Position numbers and translations under genes: made by a program. From positions 9,644,386 through 9,708,385 of the forward strand of contig NC_087063.1 of NCBI RefSeq assembly GCF_963678635.1: a stretch of 64,000 bases of DNA, in the 5' to 3' direction. The DNA is from Symsagittifera roscoffensis (lineage: Eukaryota; Xenacoelomorpha; Acoela; Convolutidae). Shown piece after piece: positions 32,487 through 43,204 of this stretch. Positions within the stretch are counted from its first letter, which is position 1, and the number at the start of each line of letters is the position of its first letter. The notes below the pieces were generated by a model. That model had not been told where the DNA came from. It saw only the letters and a program-made list of their open reading frames with translations, and did not search any database.

Positions 32487-35400
32487 TCAGATCAAATCTT
32501 GTAAGTTAAATGGTTTTGTATAATTTCCATCATCTTGAACTTGTATTTTTGGATAAAAATAACGAAGTCCTTTCTTTGTTTGTTCATTTGTAGCAACCAT
32601 AAAATGTATACGTCTGAATCCTCTGTTAGTAGAAGTAATGTTAACTGCCTTATCGAGAACTCTCCTGTACTTTGTCACAGGCCAATCTCCAGAATCTTCT
32701 AGAGCTCGTTTGTTTGATCCTTTACCGCTAAATTTGAATATATCTGACTTGTTGTCTCAGCAGCAATAAATTTTGCTGCATAAACATAGCATTTATGTGC
32801 ACCTAAACTCCTCTTTGATTAGCCCCGGCTCCCGTTTGTCACGTTTTTTATGGATACTGCAACACGTTCGATGAAAGAAATTAATTTAGACTTTGCATCT
32901 GCCTTGAAAGCGTTTCTGCAATCATTTTCCCTCATTTTGTCGAATGTCTCTTTTTTTTTCTGGTTGGATACAGTTGTTTAAGTTTTCTTCAGCAAGTGCC
33001 AAGTAAGGTGAGTCTGTATCAATCTCTGACTCTTCAAACTTATTCAAATCACAGAACTTGTCATCGAAGTTAGGATAGAGTTCCAACATTCTATGAAAAA
33101 GCCAAAACTGATGGGTTCGCGGTGCTCAACGGTTGATTTCAACAACTTCACCTCGTACAAGTCTTTCTCAAATGTATTTAATCTTTTAAACAATGGTTCA
33201 TTGATCGCTTTAATATTTTTTTCATCGTTCAGATACCTCGTAATTGTATGCATGGATCTATCCATGATCTGATATCCATGAGAGGAATTGCCCAAAAGTT
33301 TCATTATTTCTGCTACAACTCTTGCTAGAGCGTTTTCATCTCCTTCCCTTCTCGCATCAACCACTGATTAAACGAAATTATTGAAAAAATTTTGTGGATT
33401 ATACTGGGCAAAACGGCGAGTTTTGGTGCACTGCAAGCCAAGTTGCAAATAAAAATTAAACAGAGGAGTTATAATTGTTCCATTTTCTAGCATGAAACTA
33501 GATATTAGCACTTTCTCAGGATTTTTAACATTTCATTTTAGATTGCATACTTTGTCATGTAGTCTCTTACGTGTTTTAGGACATTGGAGGAAAGTGGTAA
33601 ATTTCGATTTTAGCTCATCTGGAACAACTCAACTTTCCCACCACTCACACTCCCACATTACTTCAACTTAGTATCCTTTTTCTTTTATGTAATCCCGTCT
33701 CATATCATCCACCTCTCTCTTCTTGTTTCCTCTCTCAATATCATGATCTTTTAGGGAGGGACGAGCTCCATGACAAGAACAGAAGTGGTAGTAACATCCC
33801 ATTGCGTCAAACACTGTCTTACGGTAATCCTAATAACCGACCACATTAAAACAGTCGATTTTGTTTGGTTTTCCAGATGTAAAAAAGCTCTCAATTATAC
33901 ATTCTGGTCTTGTTTCCTGGTGAAACGACATGGCCATATTCTCAAAGTTACGAGTTCGATTGTGTCTAGCCTTGATTTTCCGCATATCAGTTTCAAACTC
34001 CTATCTCGTGTACAGTCCTTTGGCATCTCTTGACACATTGAGAAGGGGTAGAGCCGACTTGCATCAATTCCAACGATTAATTTACCTATTTGTGATGGAT
34101 TTTTGATGAATGTTCCATCAACTACAGCTTTTCGAGTGAAAAAAATGGAAAGTCTACCAGTCATGTCTTTATCACTTCCGTCATGTTCACACAAATCTTT
34201 ATCACTTCCGCAAAAAGGATGCACTTTGTAATTTGAAGATTTGTGTTGACATATGTTTGCTAGATTCGGAAGAGTACATCCAAGTTCCAACATATCTATC
34301 CCCTTGTTATGACAAAACTGAATCATTTTCTGCATTGCTTCCAGGGTTGGAACAACATCCTTGATTTTGTACCACTTTAAAAAGTCTTTGAACACAGTCA
34401 TTCTGTTTTTCTTCCAAGTCTCTTGCAAGCAGTTGTAATTATCCAAACCAAATAGAGGCACACTTTTGATTTGAAGCTTTTTCGGCGCTTGTTGATCGTC
34501 TAGCCCACTTTTTCTCAGTTTCTCAAAATCAATGAAGTTTTTGTCTAGAGGATTGTTGTTTTTAAGTTTATTGAAAAAGGCTTCATACGGTGGCAGTTCG
34601 GGAAAATCAAGTTTGTGTGGCTTATCAAACAACTCAAAGGAGAGAATTTATAGGCTTTGAGAAAGGAGTCCAGAGTTGTTGCCCCACCCAGAAACTTCGC
34701 GCATGTCGAGAAATTGTATATCTCCAAACTTGAAAGAAAATTAAATTGTTTGCTCTCTTGATTACTGATGTTTCTAGTTCTTTATCGCGAATAAAATATG
34801 GGATTAAGTAGGACTTGATCAAATTCAAATCATATCTACCACTATTAAATCCAAAAACAGGCGAAGTATTAACATATCTCTCCAGATGTTGTTTCAAATC
34901 GATGAGCTAATTTTTCTGAATTAATAAGAATTTGGTCGACATATCTGATATTTCCGAATCTTCAAAGCATTCGTCTATGTACTCGAAATGGTTACTTGAT
35001 TAGTTTTTACCACGTTCGTTCAGCTAATCAAAGATCGTTTTCATTCTTTCTTTGACAGCTACTTCACTATCTTGATTTTTTTCTCATCTCTAGCTTACTC
35101 TTTTCAACCAACAGCAGCTCGAGGTTGGTTGAAAAATTGTTTATAAAGTTCTGTGGATCCTTGTTGTACACAAAGATGGGTTCAACAATGAGATTTGATA
35201 TTATAGAGACTGAAATTGGAACATGTTTTCCGATCCAGCTAGTAGCTTGCTTCTCTTTTAATTCTTCTGTAGGAACACAAATTGACTCAGTCGAAATTTT
35301 CTAAATTATTAAAAAGCTTTTATTTTCAGAAACTGGAAGACTGAATCCTTCTAGTTTTTCAAACAAGCTTTCGCAAAGCTCATAGACGTTATTTGGGTAA

Positions 35401-36620
35401 ATATGTCTCACTCGATCCTTGCATCGCAGAAGATGTTTGTTAAAATTGTCGGGTTTATTCAAGAAAATATCAAAACTAAGACACCGGAAGCACTCTCAGT
35501 ACTTTTAAATCTCAGTAGTTTAACTGTTTTTATCAAATCTTCCAGTACTTCGTCGAGCTAGTTCTCCTATATATTCTCCTTCTTGGAAATTGAAATCGTA
35601 TTTAAAGATGTTTCTTTGAACAGTTTTCTCGACAACAGGTAAGTCTTCTACAGAATCTCCACGCAAACTTTTAGGATCATAACCAAATTTTGATGAAATA
35701 TCTGTAAAGTATCTAGAAGTTTGAGAGTCAAGATCATTGTTTCCGTTCATGTACAATGCCAGTGAGCGGAAAAGACACAAATGATCTTTGTAAGATTCCT
35801 TGTCTTTGTTAGATAAAAGACAGTTGACCTGCGTATGTCGTAATAAAGGTTCGGTCAAGACAGATTCAGGACATCCTATTAGAATGTTCTTGATAAAAGC
35901 AGCAAATATTGTGACTTTAGTAACCAATTTGAATCGCCACTTTGTGTTTTGTCGTTCTTGGTTACATTGCTCAAAAATATCAAATTTTTCCATTTTCCTT
36001 GGATTTTTATCAAGTCTACTTTAGTACAGAACAAATAGGATTTTTTAAAAAAAATTTGTTTTCATGGGCGTAGAAATATCGATATTCACCAGTCTCAATA
36101 TTTCGAAGAAAAAACCCAGAGCAATGTTGATTTAAGCTGAATCGAGCTGGTTGAAGACTTCAACTTTCTCGTTGATTATTTTAGTGTCTAACTTGGACAT
36201 TTGGAAATTAAAAACCTCATGACTCCCATTTTCCATCTCCGTATCCATCAGAAAATGTTGACAAGCACTAAGTTCTTCCTTTAGCTTTTCAACATCTTCC
36301 CCTTCTTCCTCCACAATCTTGTTCAAGTTGGCCACCATATCACTGGTTTTTGTTGCTTAACTCCATGTTCCTTTCTCCGATGTTTTTGGAGAGAGTAGTA
36401 AGTTGGGAAATCTTGTTCGCAAGAAGGACAAACTTGACTGCTTTGAACTTGGTTGAGCATGCTTGTTCGCAACATGATAATCCATCTTCTCTTTCCTCTT
36501 TGTATGAAACTGACAGTTTGGACACTTATGTTTCTTTTGTTTTTCACATCGCTTTCGACGTCGAGCTGCGTTTTGGCGATTGTACACATTTACACAATCT
36601 CCACACTTGACTTTCTCATC
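32487..36620 (-). pseudogene. Protein-primed family B DNA polymerase (pPolB) with N-terminal zinc fingers
   Basis: Read right to left. The N-terminus has three zinc-binding units: a cysteine pair CGDC near 36,605, CPNCQFHTKRKEK...H...H (about 36,530-36,470) and CPSCEQDF...H...H (about 36,420-36,365), with a frameshift between the second and third. Next come a charged linker, a conserved region (35,993-35,520), an exonuclease I motif near 35,300 disrupted by a one-base shift, exonuclease II FGFNSGRYDLNLIK (about 34,860-34,820), polymerase motif A GIDASRLYPFS (about 34,070), motif B KLLGNSSHGY (about 33,290-33,270) and motif C IDTDSPY (about 33,020). The C-terminus ends at TGA 32,489-32,487. 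Several frameshifts and stops split it into at least seven frames. In the motif B signature YG, the Tyr is His. Confidence 0.9.
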
Positions 36621-36812
36621 TCAGTTAAGGGCAGGCGTTATCTAATAAGTTTTAGGACTTTGGAAAGGTTCCAATTTCGAAAACTCAAAGTACCAATTGC
36701 ATGAAATTACCTACTTTTTTCTTTTCGCGAAGTAACGAATTATTAAGTTTGAAGTAAAATTCAATTGACTGTTTCTGATTGACAGACAAAATAAGCGTAT
36801 TTATGCTAACAA

Positions 36813-36986
36813 TGAAGTCATCGCCTACGCAACTATCCTCTTATGGTCATGACGTCGTTCTTTGAGTAGAAGTGACGTCACCGCCCACGCAATTTTCCTT
36901 TTATGGTAATGACGTCAATCTCTAAAAACAACTGACGCCACTGCCGCAAGTTTCCTTTTATGGTACTGAAATCATCGCCTGCGTCA
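36813..36986. promoter_or_regulatory. 60-bp tandem repeat with CRE-like TGACGTCA sites, likely divergent promoter
   Basis: Three units (36,813-36,872, 36,873-36,932, 36,933-about 36,986) in exact 60-base phase, each starting TGA(A/C)G(T/C)CA, continuing with CGCC-ACGC and then TTTTATGGT. TGACGTCA or one-base variants occur at 36,850 (TGACGTCG), 36,873 (TGACGTCA within the palindrome GTGACGTCAC) and 36,910 (TGACGTCA). The block lies between the start of the leftward polymerase gene and the first rightward frame. TGACGTCA is the binding site of CREB/ATF-type bZIP factors; a shared host-driven promoter is an inference. Confidence 0.6.
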
Positions 36987-37061
36987 TTTCTTCGAAAATT
37001 CTAGTATTTTCCAGATAAATTTTTCAACCAATCAGAGCTAAGCAGTTTCTAGACATAACTT

Positions 37062-37403
37062 TTGATCAAAAATAATCAATTTTTAAAAAAAAATGTCAAT
37101 GAAAAAACATTTGAACTTCCTCGTGTTACTCTACACAAAAAAGAAAGGATTCCGTGTGATTTCCTTTTGGATGAAATAGATATATATTTTTACATTTTTC
37201 ACAATTTTTTGGACGTTTCTGTTGTCCAGTATAGAGTTCTCCGACTACGTAAAGGTCTCTTCAGGGAGACTTACTCAATCAAAGAGTTTGCTTCTGATTT
37301 ACGTGTTTCCTATCAAAGCTTCAAACTTACGGCTGAATTACACCTGACAAGGAAAAACATTTTGTTTGTTCTCGGAATTGAAATTGATCAAACAATCGTA
37401 TGA
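37062..37403 (+). CDS. Polinton protein of unknown function, possible helix-turn-helix
   Basis: First rightward frame after the divergent CRE block, about 100 residues; the real start may be an internal ATG such as 37,093. Composition is clearly coding-like. A C-terminal segment SIKEFASDLRVSYQSFK resembles a helix-turn-helix, with the pattern IxxhAxxLxVSxxSxK. Position next to the divergent promoter would suit a regulator, but that is inference. I do not know a Polinton family with this protein. No frameshift is obvious, which is notable beside the broken neighbours. Confidence 0.45.
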   Translation: MIKNNQFLKKNVNEKTFELPRVTLHKKERIPCDFLLDEIDIYFYIFHNFLDVSVVQYRVLRLRKGLFRETYSIKEFASDLRVSYQSFKLTAELHLTRKNILFVLGIEIDQTIV

Positions 37404-37506
37404 TAATATATCAAAAACTCTTTTTATTCCTTACCCGAAACCACAAAATTTAAAAACTCCCCAGCAAAGTTCTTTCTTTTTTCATATCTTCAAAAATTTT
37501 CAAATG

Positions 37507-37533
37507 TCAAAACCCTGCTTGAACAGGTTTTGA
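37507..37533. repeat. Small stem-loop downstream of the 37-kb frame
   Basis: TCAAAACCCTG and CAGGTTTTGA form a 10-bp stem with one bulge and a 6-base loop, about 100 bases after the stop at 37,403. It could take part in RNA 3' end formation or be incidental. Confidence 0.3.
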
Positions 37534-37884
37534 ATCAGATTTCGAGAGATTTGCTTCATAAAAATTGTGACTTTTGAGCTATCCTCTCAAATCTACATCG
37601 AAATCAAAGAACTTGGCTATCTAATCAAAAATCTGCAATTTTCCCCAATTAAATGCAAAAAATTTATTCAACTTGATGAGAAAAATTGCAGATATGCCAC
37701 TTTTTTTTAAATTTTCCTTCTCTTGTTACTTATATTGGCAATATTTCTTATTTTTACAGCAAACAACTTTTGGTCGTTTATTTTTGCATTCGCTTTTGTG
37801 TATGTTTTTACTTAATTGAAAGATTTAAATCCTCAAAAGGTGAACTTTGTCTGAAATGATACGACAACCAGAACAAATTTGAAC

Positions 37885-38010
37885 ATTTTTGTGATTGGAA
37901 ACGGCAATGTAAAAAAAATGCCTGAAATGGTAATTTTTTTTCCGATTGGACACGACTTTTATATAAGAACTCCATAAAAGTAAGCTGAAATCTGATTGGA
38001 TACGACCACA
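37885..38010 (+). promoter_or_regulatory. Possible promoter: inverted CCAAT boxes and TATA box
   Basis: GATTGG occurs at about 37,893, 37,943 and 37,993, and TTTTATATAAG, a good TATA box, at 37,957-37,967. The nearest rightward coding-like frame starts about 480 bases downstream (38,453). CCAAT plus TATA is a common RNA polymerase II arrangement; there is no direct evidence of use. Confidence 0.35.
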
Positions 38011-38452
38011 AACCAAATAAGGAAAATCAATTCTGATTAGTTAAACCCACACATTCGAATTGAAGCTACTCCTTACTCCTCCTATCATTTTATTTTCAAC
38101 TTAACTACCGTCAATTACCTCTTTTTTTAGCTCTAAATACTTTTATTTCAACTTAGCTTCCGTAAACTACCTACCTCTCAACTGTAAATCTTGTTTTTTT
38201 TTCTGCGTTTTGTACTCAACCTATTGCTCAAAATGATCTTCTCAGTGCAAATTAGCAACCTTATATATTCTGTAGAACTTTCACCTGATATTGTACAAGT
38301 TTAAGTAGGAGAAACAGTCTCTAGAGTATTTTTTAGCCCAATAGGACTTCCCAATCAAAGTCTGGCAAAAGGTGGAAGTGATGCGAAGATATTTCAAAGA
38401 AATCATATGACGCAAGTACCCGTGACAGGGAACCAACTTTGGAGAAAAGCAA

Positions 38453-38740
38453 ATGATGGACAAATTGGCTGAGCATGTGGGAATAAACTTCCCCGAAACT
38501 CCTGACTCTAGATATGTGGCTCAACCATTCCGCGATTTATCTCTTCTTGTGAAGAGGGATCTGTGGACAACCCAATTTCCATCGCAGAGGATGAGGTGTT
38601 CTCTGAGCCAACCAATAACTCCAGTCAGCGAACTTCCAAGACAACCACCGGTGATGGAGGCAAGACCAGCTTTGCTCTCCGATGAGAACTTGCAAAAATT
38701 TGAGAACTCAGCTGCTCGACACTCTTTGATTTGTACTTAA
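38453..38740 (+). CDS. Unrecognised Polinton frame, ~94 residues
   Basis: Coding-like composition throughout: a charged start (DKLAEHVGINFPETPDSRYV), a middle with LSLLVKRDLW, a proline-rich linker (SELPRQPPVMEARPALLSDE) and a polar end. Methionines at 38,453 and 38,456 are possible starts, but upstream bases in other frames look weakly coding, so the N-terminus may be truncated by a frameshift. I know no family match. It ends at TAA 38,738-38,740 and is followed by a T-rich stretch. Confidence 0.4.
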   Translation: MMDKLAEHVGINFPETPDSRYVAQPFRDLSLLVKRDLWTTQFPSQRMRCSLSQPITPVSELPRQPPVMEARPALLSDENLQKFENSAARHSLICT

Positions 38741-38744
38741 TTTG

Positions 38745-39540
38745 GTTGTTGTCTAGTGTTTTGTAATTTAGTTTTTTTGTGCTTCTTGTAATTATATTTT
38801 TCAGAGATAAAGTATGAGGTCATAGAAAAATTTGTAAGAAAACTTTGCAAACGCAAAAATTAAAAAAAAAATGGTTAAAAACTTTGTTAAAAATCAAACT
38901 AATTATGCAATTGCTGAAAACTTGCTAAAAAGTTTTGTTGGAAAGATGGCAAAAGAAACAAACCAATTTTAAAATTGTTAGGAGGTTCACAAAACTTTTT
39001 GCTCACATGATAGAATAATCATTACAATAATTTTTGCACCAGGCAAATTTTGTATTATTATTTCTTGCACTTGTTGGAAAAATTTTAAAAAGTCTCGCTT
39101 TTTAGAGAAAATTGTTACAAAACTTGCCTGCACTGTTGAAAAATAAAAAGTATGAGTATCTTTGGTCTAATTTTGGTCTAAAAATTTTACTTTTCCATGT
39201 ATGTTGATCAAAAACATCAAAAAACATTGTATTAATTTAGGGAATAGCACTCAAAGTCATCATTTATGAAAATACTTAGCAATTATTTGCAATTTTTACA
39301 ATAAGTTTTTTGCAATGTTTGCATATGCATAAGAAAAAAAAATCACGAAAAAACTTGCAACTTATAAAAAAAACTTTTTGTGAAAATTTTTGCACACTTT
39401 TTAAAAATCATTTTTCAAATTTGTATCTAAAAAATCACAAAAAAACTTGCAACTTATAAAAAAAACTTTTTGTGAAAATTTTTGCACACTTTTTAAAAAT
39501 CAAAACAATTTCTCCATCTTGAAAAAATTTTTAATTAAAT
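38745..39540. repeat. AT-rich region with internal direct repeats
   Basis: No gene. AAAACTTGCAACTTATAAAA followed by a TTTTGTGAAAATTTTTGCAC phrase occurs at about 39,351 and 39,442 (a ~90-bp tandem pair). The segment around 39,210-39,310 (GGGAATAGCACTCAAAG) recurs at 40,110-40,210, so this stretch is an older copy of the spacer before 40,690. Confidence 0.7.
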
Positions 39541-39800
39541 TTTTCCAAAGTGAAATGATATTTATCTAATATTTGCAAAATTTGATCAAGCGATGATCCG
39601 ATTAATACCAAGTGAATCTTGCAATTTTCCACTGTGCAGAATGATGAATGGTTAGATACTCAGGAATATTGGGTGAAAATAAAGTTTTCATCAAGTTTTT
39701 TGAGACAGAGATAAAAAGAGATTTTGCATTGTAATCCGAAAAAAGTGGGATTTGTTTGACACATAGCAGATGCCACCACCGATTACAAGTCAAAAAAGAT
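39541..39800 (-). pseudogene. Oldest, partial copy of the minus-strand repeated frame
   Basis: Homologous to 40,744-41,100 and 42,839-43,204. It preserves the segment SDYNAKSLFISVSK and, in another frame, FCTVENCKIHLVLIGSS. A one-base difference between the two segments means this copy changes frame relative to the others. No function is recognised. Confidence 0.45.
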
Positions 39801-39959
39801 TTTTATTTACAATGAATTGTTTATATAGTAGTTCCATCACCCACGCACGTTCCATATTTGGATCATCACCAAGTCACTATTCCTTATAAGGTAATAAGAC
39901 TTTATTTGGAAAGTACAAGGAGTCATCTACACTTCCTATTTTCTATATATATACAATAT

Positions 39960-40690
39960 AAAGAAAATCTCGCAAATTAAGAAAAGTTTCAAATATATTT
40001 TCGCAATTTAAAGAAAAATGTAACAAAATTTTCTTGCAATAACGAAAAATAAAAATTTTGAATATCTTTGTTCTAGTTTTCATCACTAAAAAAGTCATTT
40101 TTTCATTTATGTTGATCAAAAACATCAAAAAACAATGTATTATTATAGGGAATAGCACTCAAGGTCATCAATAATGAAAAATACTTAGCAATTATTTGCG
40201 TTTTTACAATAAATTTTTGCGTTTTTTGCAAATGCGTTCTTTGCATTTGATTTCTGAAAAATCACGAGAATACTTGCAACTTATAAAAAAATTTTCTGCA
40301 AATTTTTCCACACCTATTAAAAAATCAAAACAATTTCTACATCTTGTAAAGTTTTTGAATTAATTTTTGCAAACTTCTTGAACAATTTAAATCACAATTT
40401 GCATCTTGCGAAAACCTCTGAGTTAATTTTTACACCCGTGTTCAAAATTACAATATTATCGTTGAAAAAACTTTTGATCTGAAATAAAATCAATTTTGAC
40501 AAGATTTTGTTGAACAAATATTTAATTCCTAATAGAAAAACTTTGAGTTTTGAACTTTTCGAATCCTTTCCAAAGAAGCTGATCCAAGAGTCTGAGTGGA
40601 CGCAAGCTTCCGAGCAGAGTTGAGATAATGTCTTTCGAAATTTTTTTTGCAGCAGGCGTTTCTTTGCAACACTGGTTAATTTTTCCGTTA
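39960..40690. other. AT-rich spacer with one basic open frame
   Basis: Mostly repeat-derived AT-rich DNA (see 38,745-39,540). A minus-strand frame at 40,392-40,703 begins with a strongly basic segment (RRITEKLTSVAKKRLLQKKF) that could be the fragment of a DNA-binding protein; the rest is low complexity. I do not call it a gene. Confidence 0.4.
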
Positions 40691-40743
40691 TTCTACGTTT
40701 CAAGTTGGGTCAATTGATTAAAAACTCAACCTCTTGATGAAAT

Positions 40744-41100
40744 TTATTTGGAATAAAAACTGTGTTTGTATAAAGTATAAATACAGTCAATAGTTTGGTA
40801 AGTGAAATGATACTTATCTAAGATTTGCAAAATTTGATCAAGCGACGATCCGATTAATACCAAGTGAATCTTGCAATTTTCCACTGTGCAGAAAGATGAA
40901 TGGTTAGATACACAGTAACATTGGGTGACAATAAATTCTTCAAAAAACTTTTTTGAGACAGAGATAAAAAGAGATATTGCATTGTAATCCGAAAAAAAGT
41001 GGGAATTGGTTAACACAAAGCAGATGTCATCACCGATTACTGTGACTTTTGGTTTCTGTGAAAAAAGATTTTATCTACAATGAATTGCTTATGTAGTAGT
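40744..41100 (-). CDS. Leftward frame of unknown function, duplicate copy 1
   Basis: Translation includes NSHFFSDYNAISLFISVSKK, FCTVENCKIHLVLIGSSLDQ and ILQILDKYHFTYQ. It is aromatic- and cysteine-containing, without signal peptide or known motif. The same frame is open in 42,839-43,204 and partly in 39,541-39,800. The upstream end (toward 41,100) is interrupted relative to copy 2. Preservation in two recent copies says little because they are nearly identical; the older partial copy keeps some of the amino acids but is frameshifted. Confidence 0.33.
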
Positions 41101-41337
41101 TCCAGCACCTACGCAACGTCCATATTTGGATCATCACCTAGTCACTATTTTAAGGTAATAATACCTCATTTGGAATTTACAGTGAGTGATCTACACTTCC
41201 TAATTTCTATATATTTACAAATATCATTATTTTGCAATATCTACTACTGATCAGTTGGCTCTGAGTCTCGAATCAAAATTGTATTCACGAAAAGATATCC
41301 TTCCATCTACATTGAATTTGCTAAAATTCAAAAAAAA

Positions 41338-41457
41338 ATGGGAGATTTTCGTGGTCCCAAAAACCCTACAACGGAAAAATATTTTTTGAAACAATTGCTA
41401 AAGAAAAATGAATCGGGACAAATCGAAAAATCCCAGCAAGGCTTTTTTGGTAAATAA
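41338..41457 (+). pseudogene. Small Polinton protein A, copy 1 (frameshifted)
   Basis: Starts ATG 41,338 after an A-rich tract; identical in pattern to 43,419-43,625 until a single extra T near 41,455 creates TAA (41,455-41,457) after about 39 codons. The lost part is the charged C-terminal half. Function unknown. Confidence 0.55.
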
Positions 41458-41558
41458 AGAAGGAGAAAGGATATCAGTAATACGGAATACTGTTATTGAC
41501 GATGCCGAAAACCTTGGACTCGTTCCTGTATTGGAACCCTTCTGACAAAGACTCAACC

Positions 41559-41816
41559 ATGGAGCAGGAACATGCGAATTGTCATGCGCTGTATGACGCA
41601 GCAACATACAAGACGAGAAGGGTATGTGTCCAAATCAAGAAGTACAGTGTGAAAAAGCCACCCTACATTCAGATTCGACTCTTCACTGCAAAGGAGAACG
41701 AAGTCTTGACGCAAGTTGCCTATGTCAACTATACTTTGGACGAATTCAAAGAACTCGCTCAAGTCCTGGGAGAATTTATGCTTGTTGAGAACTGTAATGT
41801 TCAACATATTTGTTGA
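41559..41816 (+). CDS. PC4-like small protein, copy 1
   Basis: 85 residues from ATG 41,559 in a good initiation context (CAACCATGG). Residues about 18-70 fit the pattern of PC4/Sub1 C-terminal domains, which bind single-stranded DNA as a beta-sheet dimer: a start TRRVCVQIKKY, a strand PYIQIRLF (cf. the family's IDIREY), an acidic turn AKENEVLT, then a helix YTLDEFKELAQVLGEF. The alignment is by eye only. It differs from copy 2 by a few conservative changes near the C-terminus. It could assist replication of the element or transcription; that is inference. Confidence 0.45.
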   Translation: MEQEHANCHALYDAATYKTRRVCVQIKKYSVKKPPYIQIRLFTAKENEVLTQVAYVNYTLDEFKELAQVLGEFMLVENCNVQHIC

Positions 41817-42028
41817 GTGATGTTATTTTAGTCAAGTAATACAAATGTTTATCTTCTTGAATCATTTTTTAAAATTTTTTTGAGTTGAGCAGTATGATTT
41901 GGAAAATTAGTTTTTCCAAAAATTTTGCTTTGAGACTTAAAAATAAATTGGGACTGTCTCATATCGTCTTAAATGAAAAGCCACAGGAATTTTGACTTAC
42001 AGTTTTGGAATCTCACAATGTACCAAAA

Positions 42029-42160
42029 ATGCAAGACTTGGATACAGAATCACAAATTTCTCAATCTGAGTGGACTTTACATAATAAAGGCCGTGAAGTT
42101 TTTCTAAGCTATCGTTCAGATTTTAAGAAAATAGATCCCATAGAAAATCATAGAAAATGA
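42029..42160 (+). CDS. 43-residue frame, copy 1
   Basis: ATG 42,029 to TGA 42,158-42,160. Coding-like composition (SEWTLHNKGREVFLSYRSDF). A CTTACAG step just upstream could be a splice acceptor, so this may be the last exon of a gene rather than a whole one. Identical in layout to 44,109-44,240 with two substitutions in the protein. Confidence 0.3.
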   Translation: MQDLDTESQISQSEWTLHNKGREVFLSYRSDFKKIDPIENHRK

Positions 42161-42358
42161 AACACTTGGAAAAACAATCAGAAATTTTATTTGAAAAAAG
42201 AGGAGTATGATTAACTGGTTATATTTATCCCCTCAGTTTTATCTTGTGTAGAAACATCCAAAAAAAACTTGTATCATTATTGAAAAATGCACAGTATAAA
42301 ATGAATGTTCAGAAAATGAATGAAACGTCTCAGCTTGTTTTGTGTACGATGTATCTTC

Positions 42359-42523
42359 ATGGAACCATTTGGAGCAGTGGTCTTGAAAAACATAGAGTTT
42401 GAAAAAGTATCGAAAAAATTAAAAGCTTTTTTAAAAACCAGAAACCTAGTTTTTTGCAAAAAGTTATGCAAACTGATAAAGTCTGTGAGAAATTTTGGAA
42501 ACAAAGGTTACAAACTTGAATGA
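42359..42523 (+). pseudogene. Small basic protein C, copy 1 (premature stop)
   Basis: From ATG 42,359 it encodes a lysine-rich protein (EKVSKKLKAFLKTRN, KKLCKLIKSVRN). A TGA at 42,521-42,523 stands where copy 2 has CGA, removing the last 17 residues. A C-to-T change explains it. Confidence 0.4.
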
Positions 42524-42838
42524 CTACGCTTGCCCAGAAATTTAAATTTTGGTTTTCAAAGACAAAGAATATAAGTGGAGGTGTAGCAACTACCCACTTC
42601 CTCATGCAAAAACTCTTCACTGTGCAGAAAGAAAAGCATTTGCATACAAAACATGGCCACGATGTTTTTTTTAAAAATTGTAAATAATATAAATCTTTTT
42701 GTATTATCTTTTGTTTTCGAACTTTTATTTAATCACTATCAATTTTTTTTTCATTCAACGTTTTTTTTTCATTCTACGTTTCAAGTTGGGTCGGACTGCA
42801 CATTTCAATTGATTAAAAACTCAACCTCTTGATGAAAT

Positions 42839-43204
42839 TTATTTGGAATAAAACCTGTGTTTGTATAAAGTATAAATACAGTCATTAGTTTGGTAAGTGA
42901 AATGATACTTATCTATGATTTGCAAAATTTGATCAAGCGATGATCCGATTAATACCAAGTGAATCTTGCAATTTTCCACTGTGCAGAAAGATGAATGGTT
43001 AGATACACAGTAAAATTGGGTGACAATAAATTCTTCATAAAACTTTTTTGAGTCAGAGATAAAAAGAGATATTGCATTGTAATCCGAAAAAAAGTGGGAA
43101 TTGGTTAACACAAAGCAGATGTCATCACCGATTACTGTGACTTTTGGTTTCTGTGAAAAAAGACTTTTATCTACAATGAATTGCTTATGTAGTAGTTCCA
43201 GCAC
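42839..43204 (-). CDS. Leftward frame of unknown function, duplicate copy 2
   Basis: Longest version, about 121 codons, opening with LLHKQFIVDKSLFSQKPKVT and VIGDDICFVLTNSHFFSDYN and ending with YTLYKHRFYSK. No recognised domain. It is divergent to the rightward small genes 200 bases away, so the gap between could hold another divergent promoter. The start shown is the most upstream one; an internal one is possible. Confidence 0.38.
   Translation of the reverse strand: MLELLHKQFIVDKSLFSQKPKVTVIGDDICFVLTNSHFFSDYNAISLFISDSKKFYEEFIVTQFYCVSNHSSFCTVENCKIHLVLIGSSLDQILQIIDKYHFTYQTNDCIYTLYKHRFYSK

Larger units (their letters stand above)
40690..42772. repeat. 2.08-kb tandem duplication inside the Polinton, copy 1
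   Basis: Matches 42,773-44,840 at an offset of 2,080-2,081 bases with very few differences. Both begin near ATTCTACGTTTCAAGTTGGG and end in AATCACTATCA followed by a T-run. Each copy carries one leftward frame and four small rightward frames. Near-identity inside an element whose ends have diverged means this duplication is much younger than the insertion. Confidence 0.93.

Noticed and set aside
36323-36704. Plus-strand frames opposite the zinc-finger region
   Set aside because: Shadows of the minus-strand zinc-finger coding sequence of pPolB.
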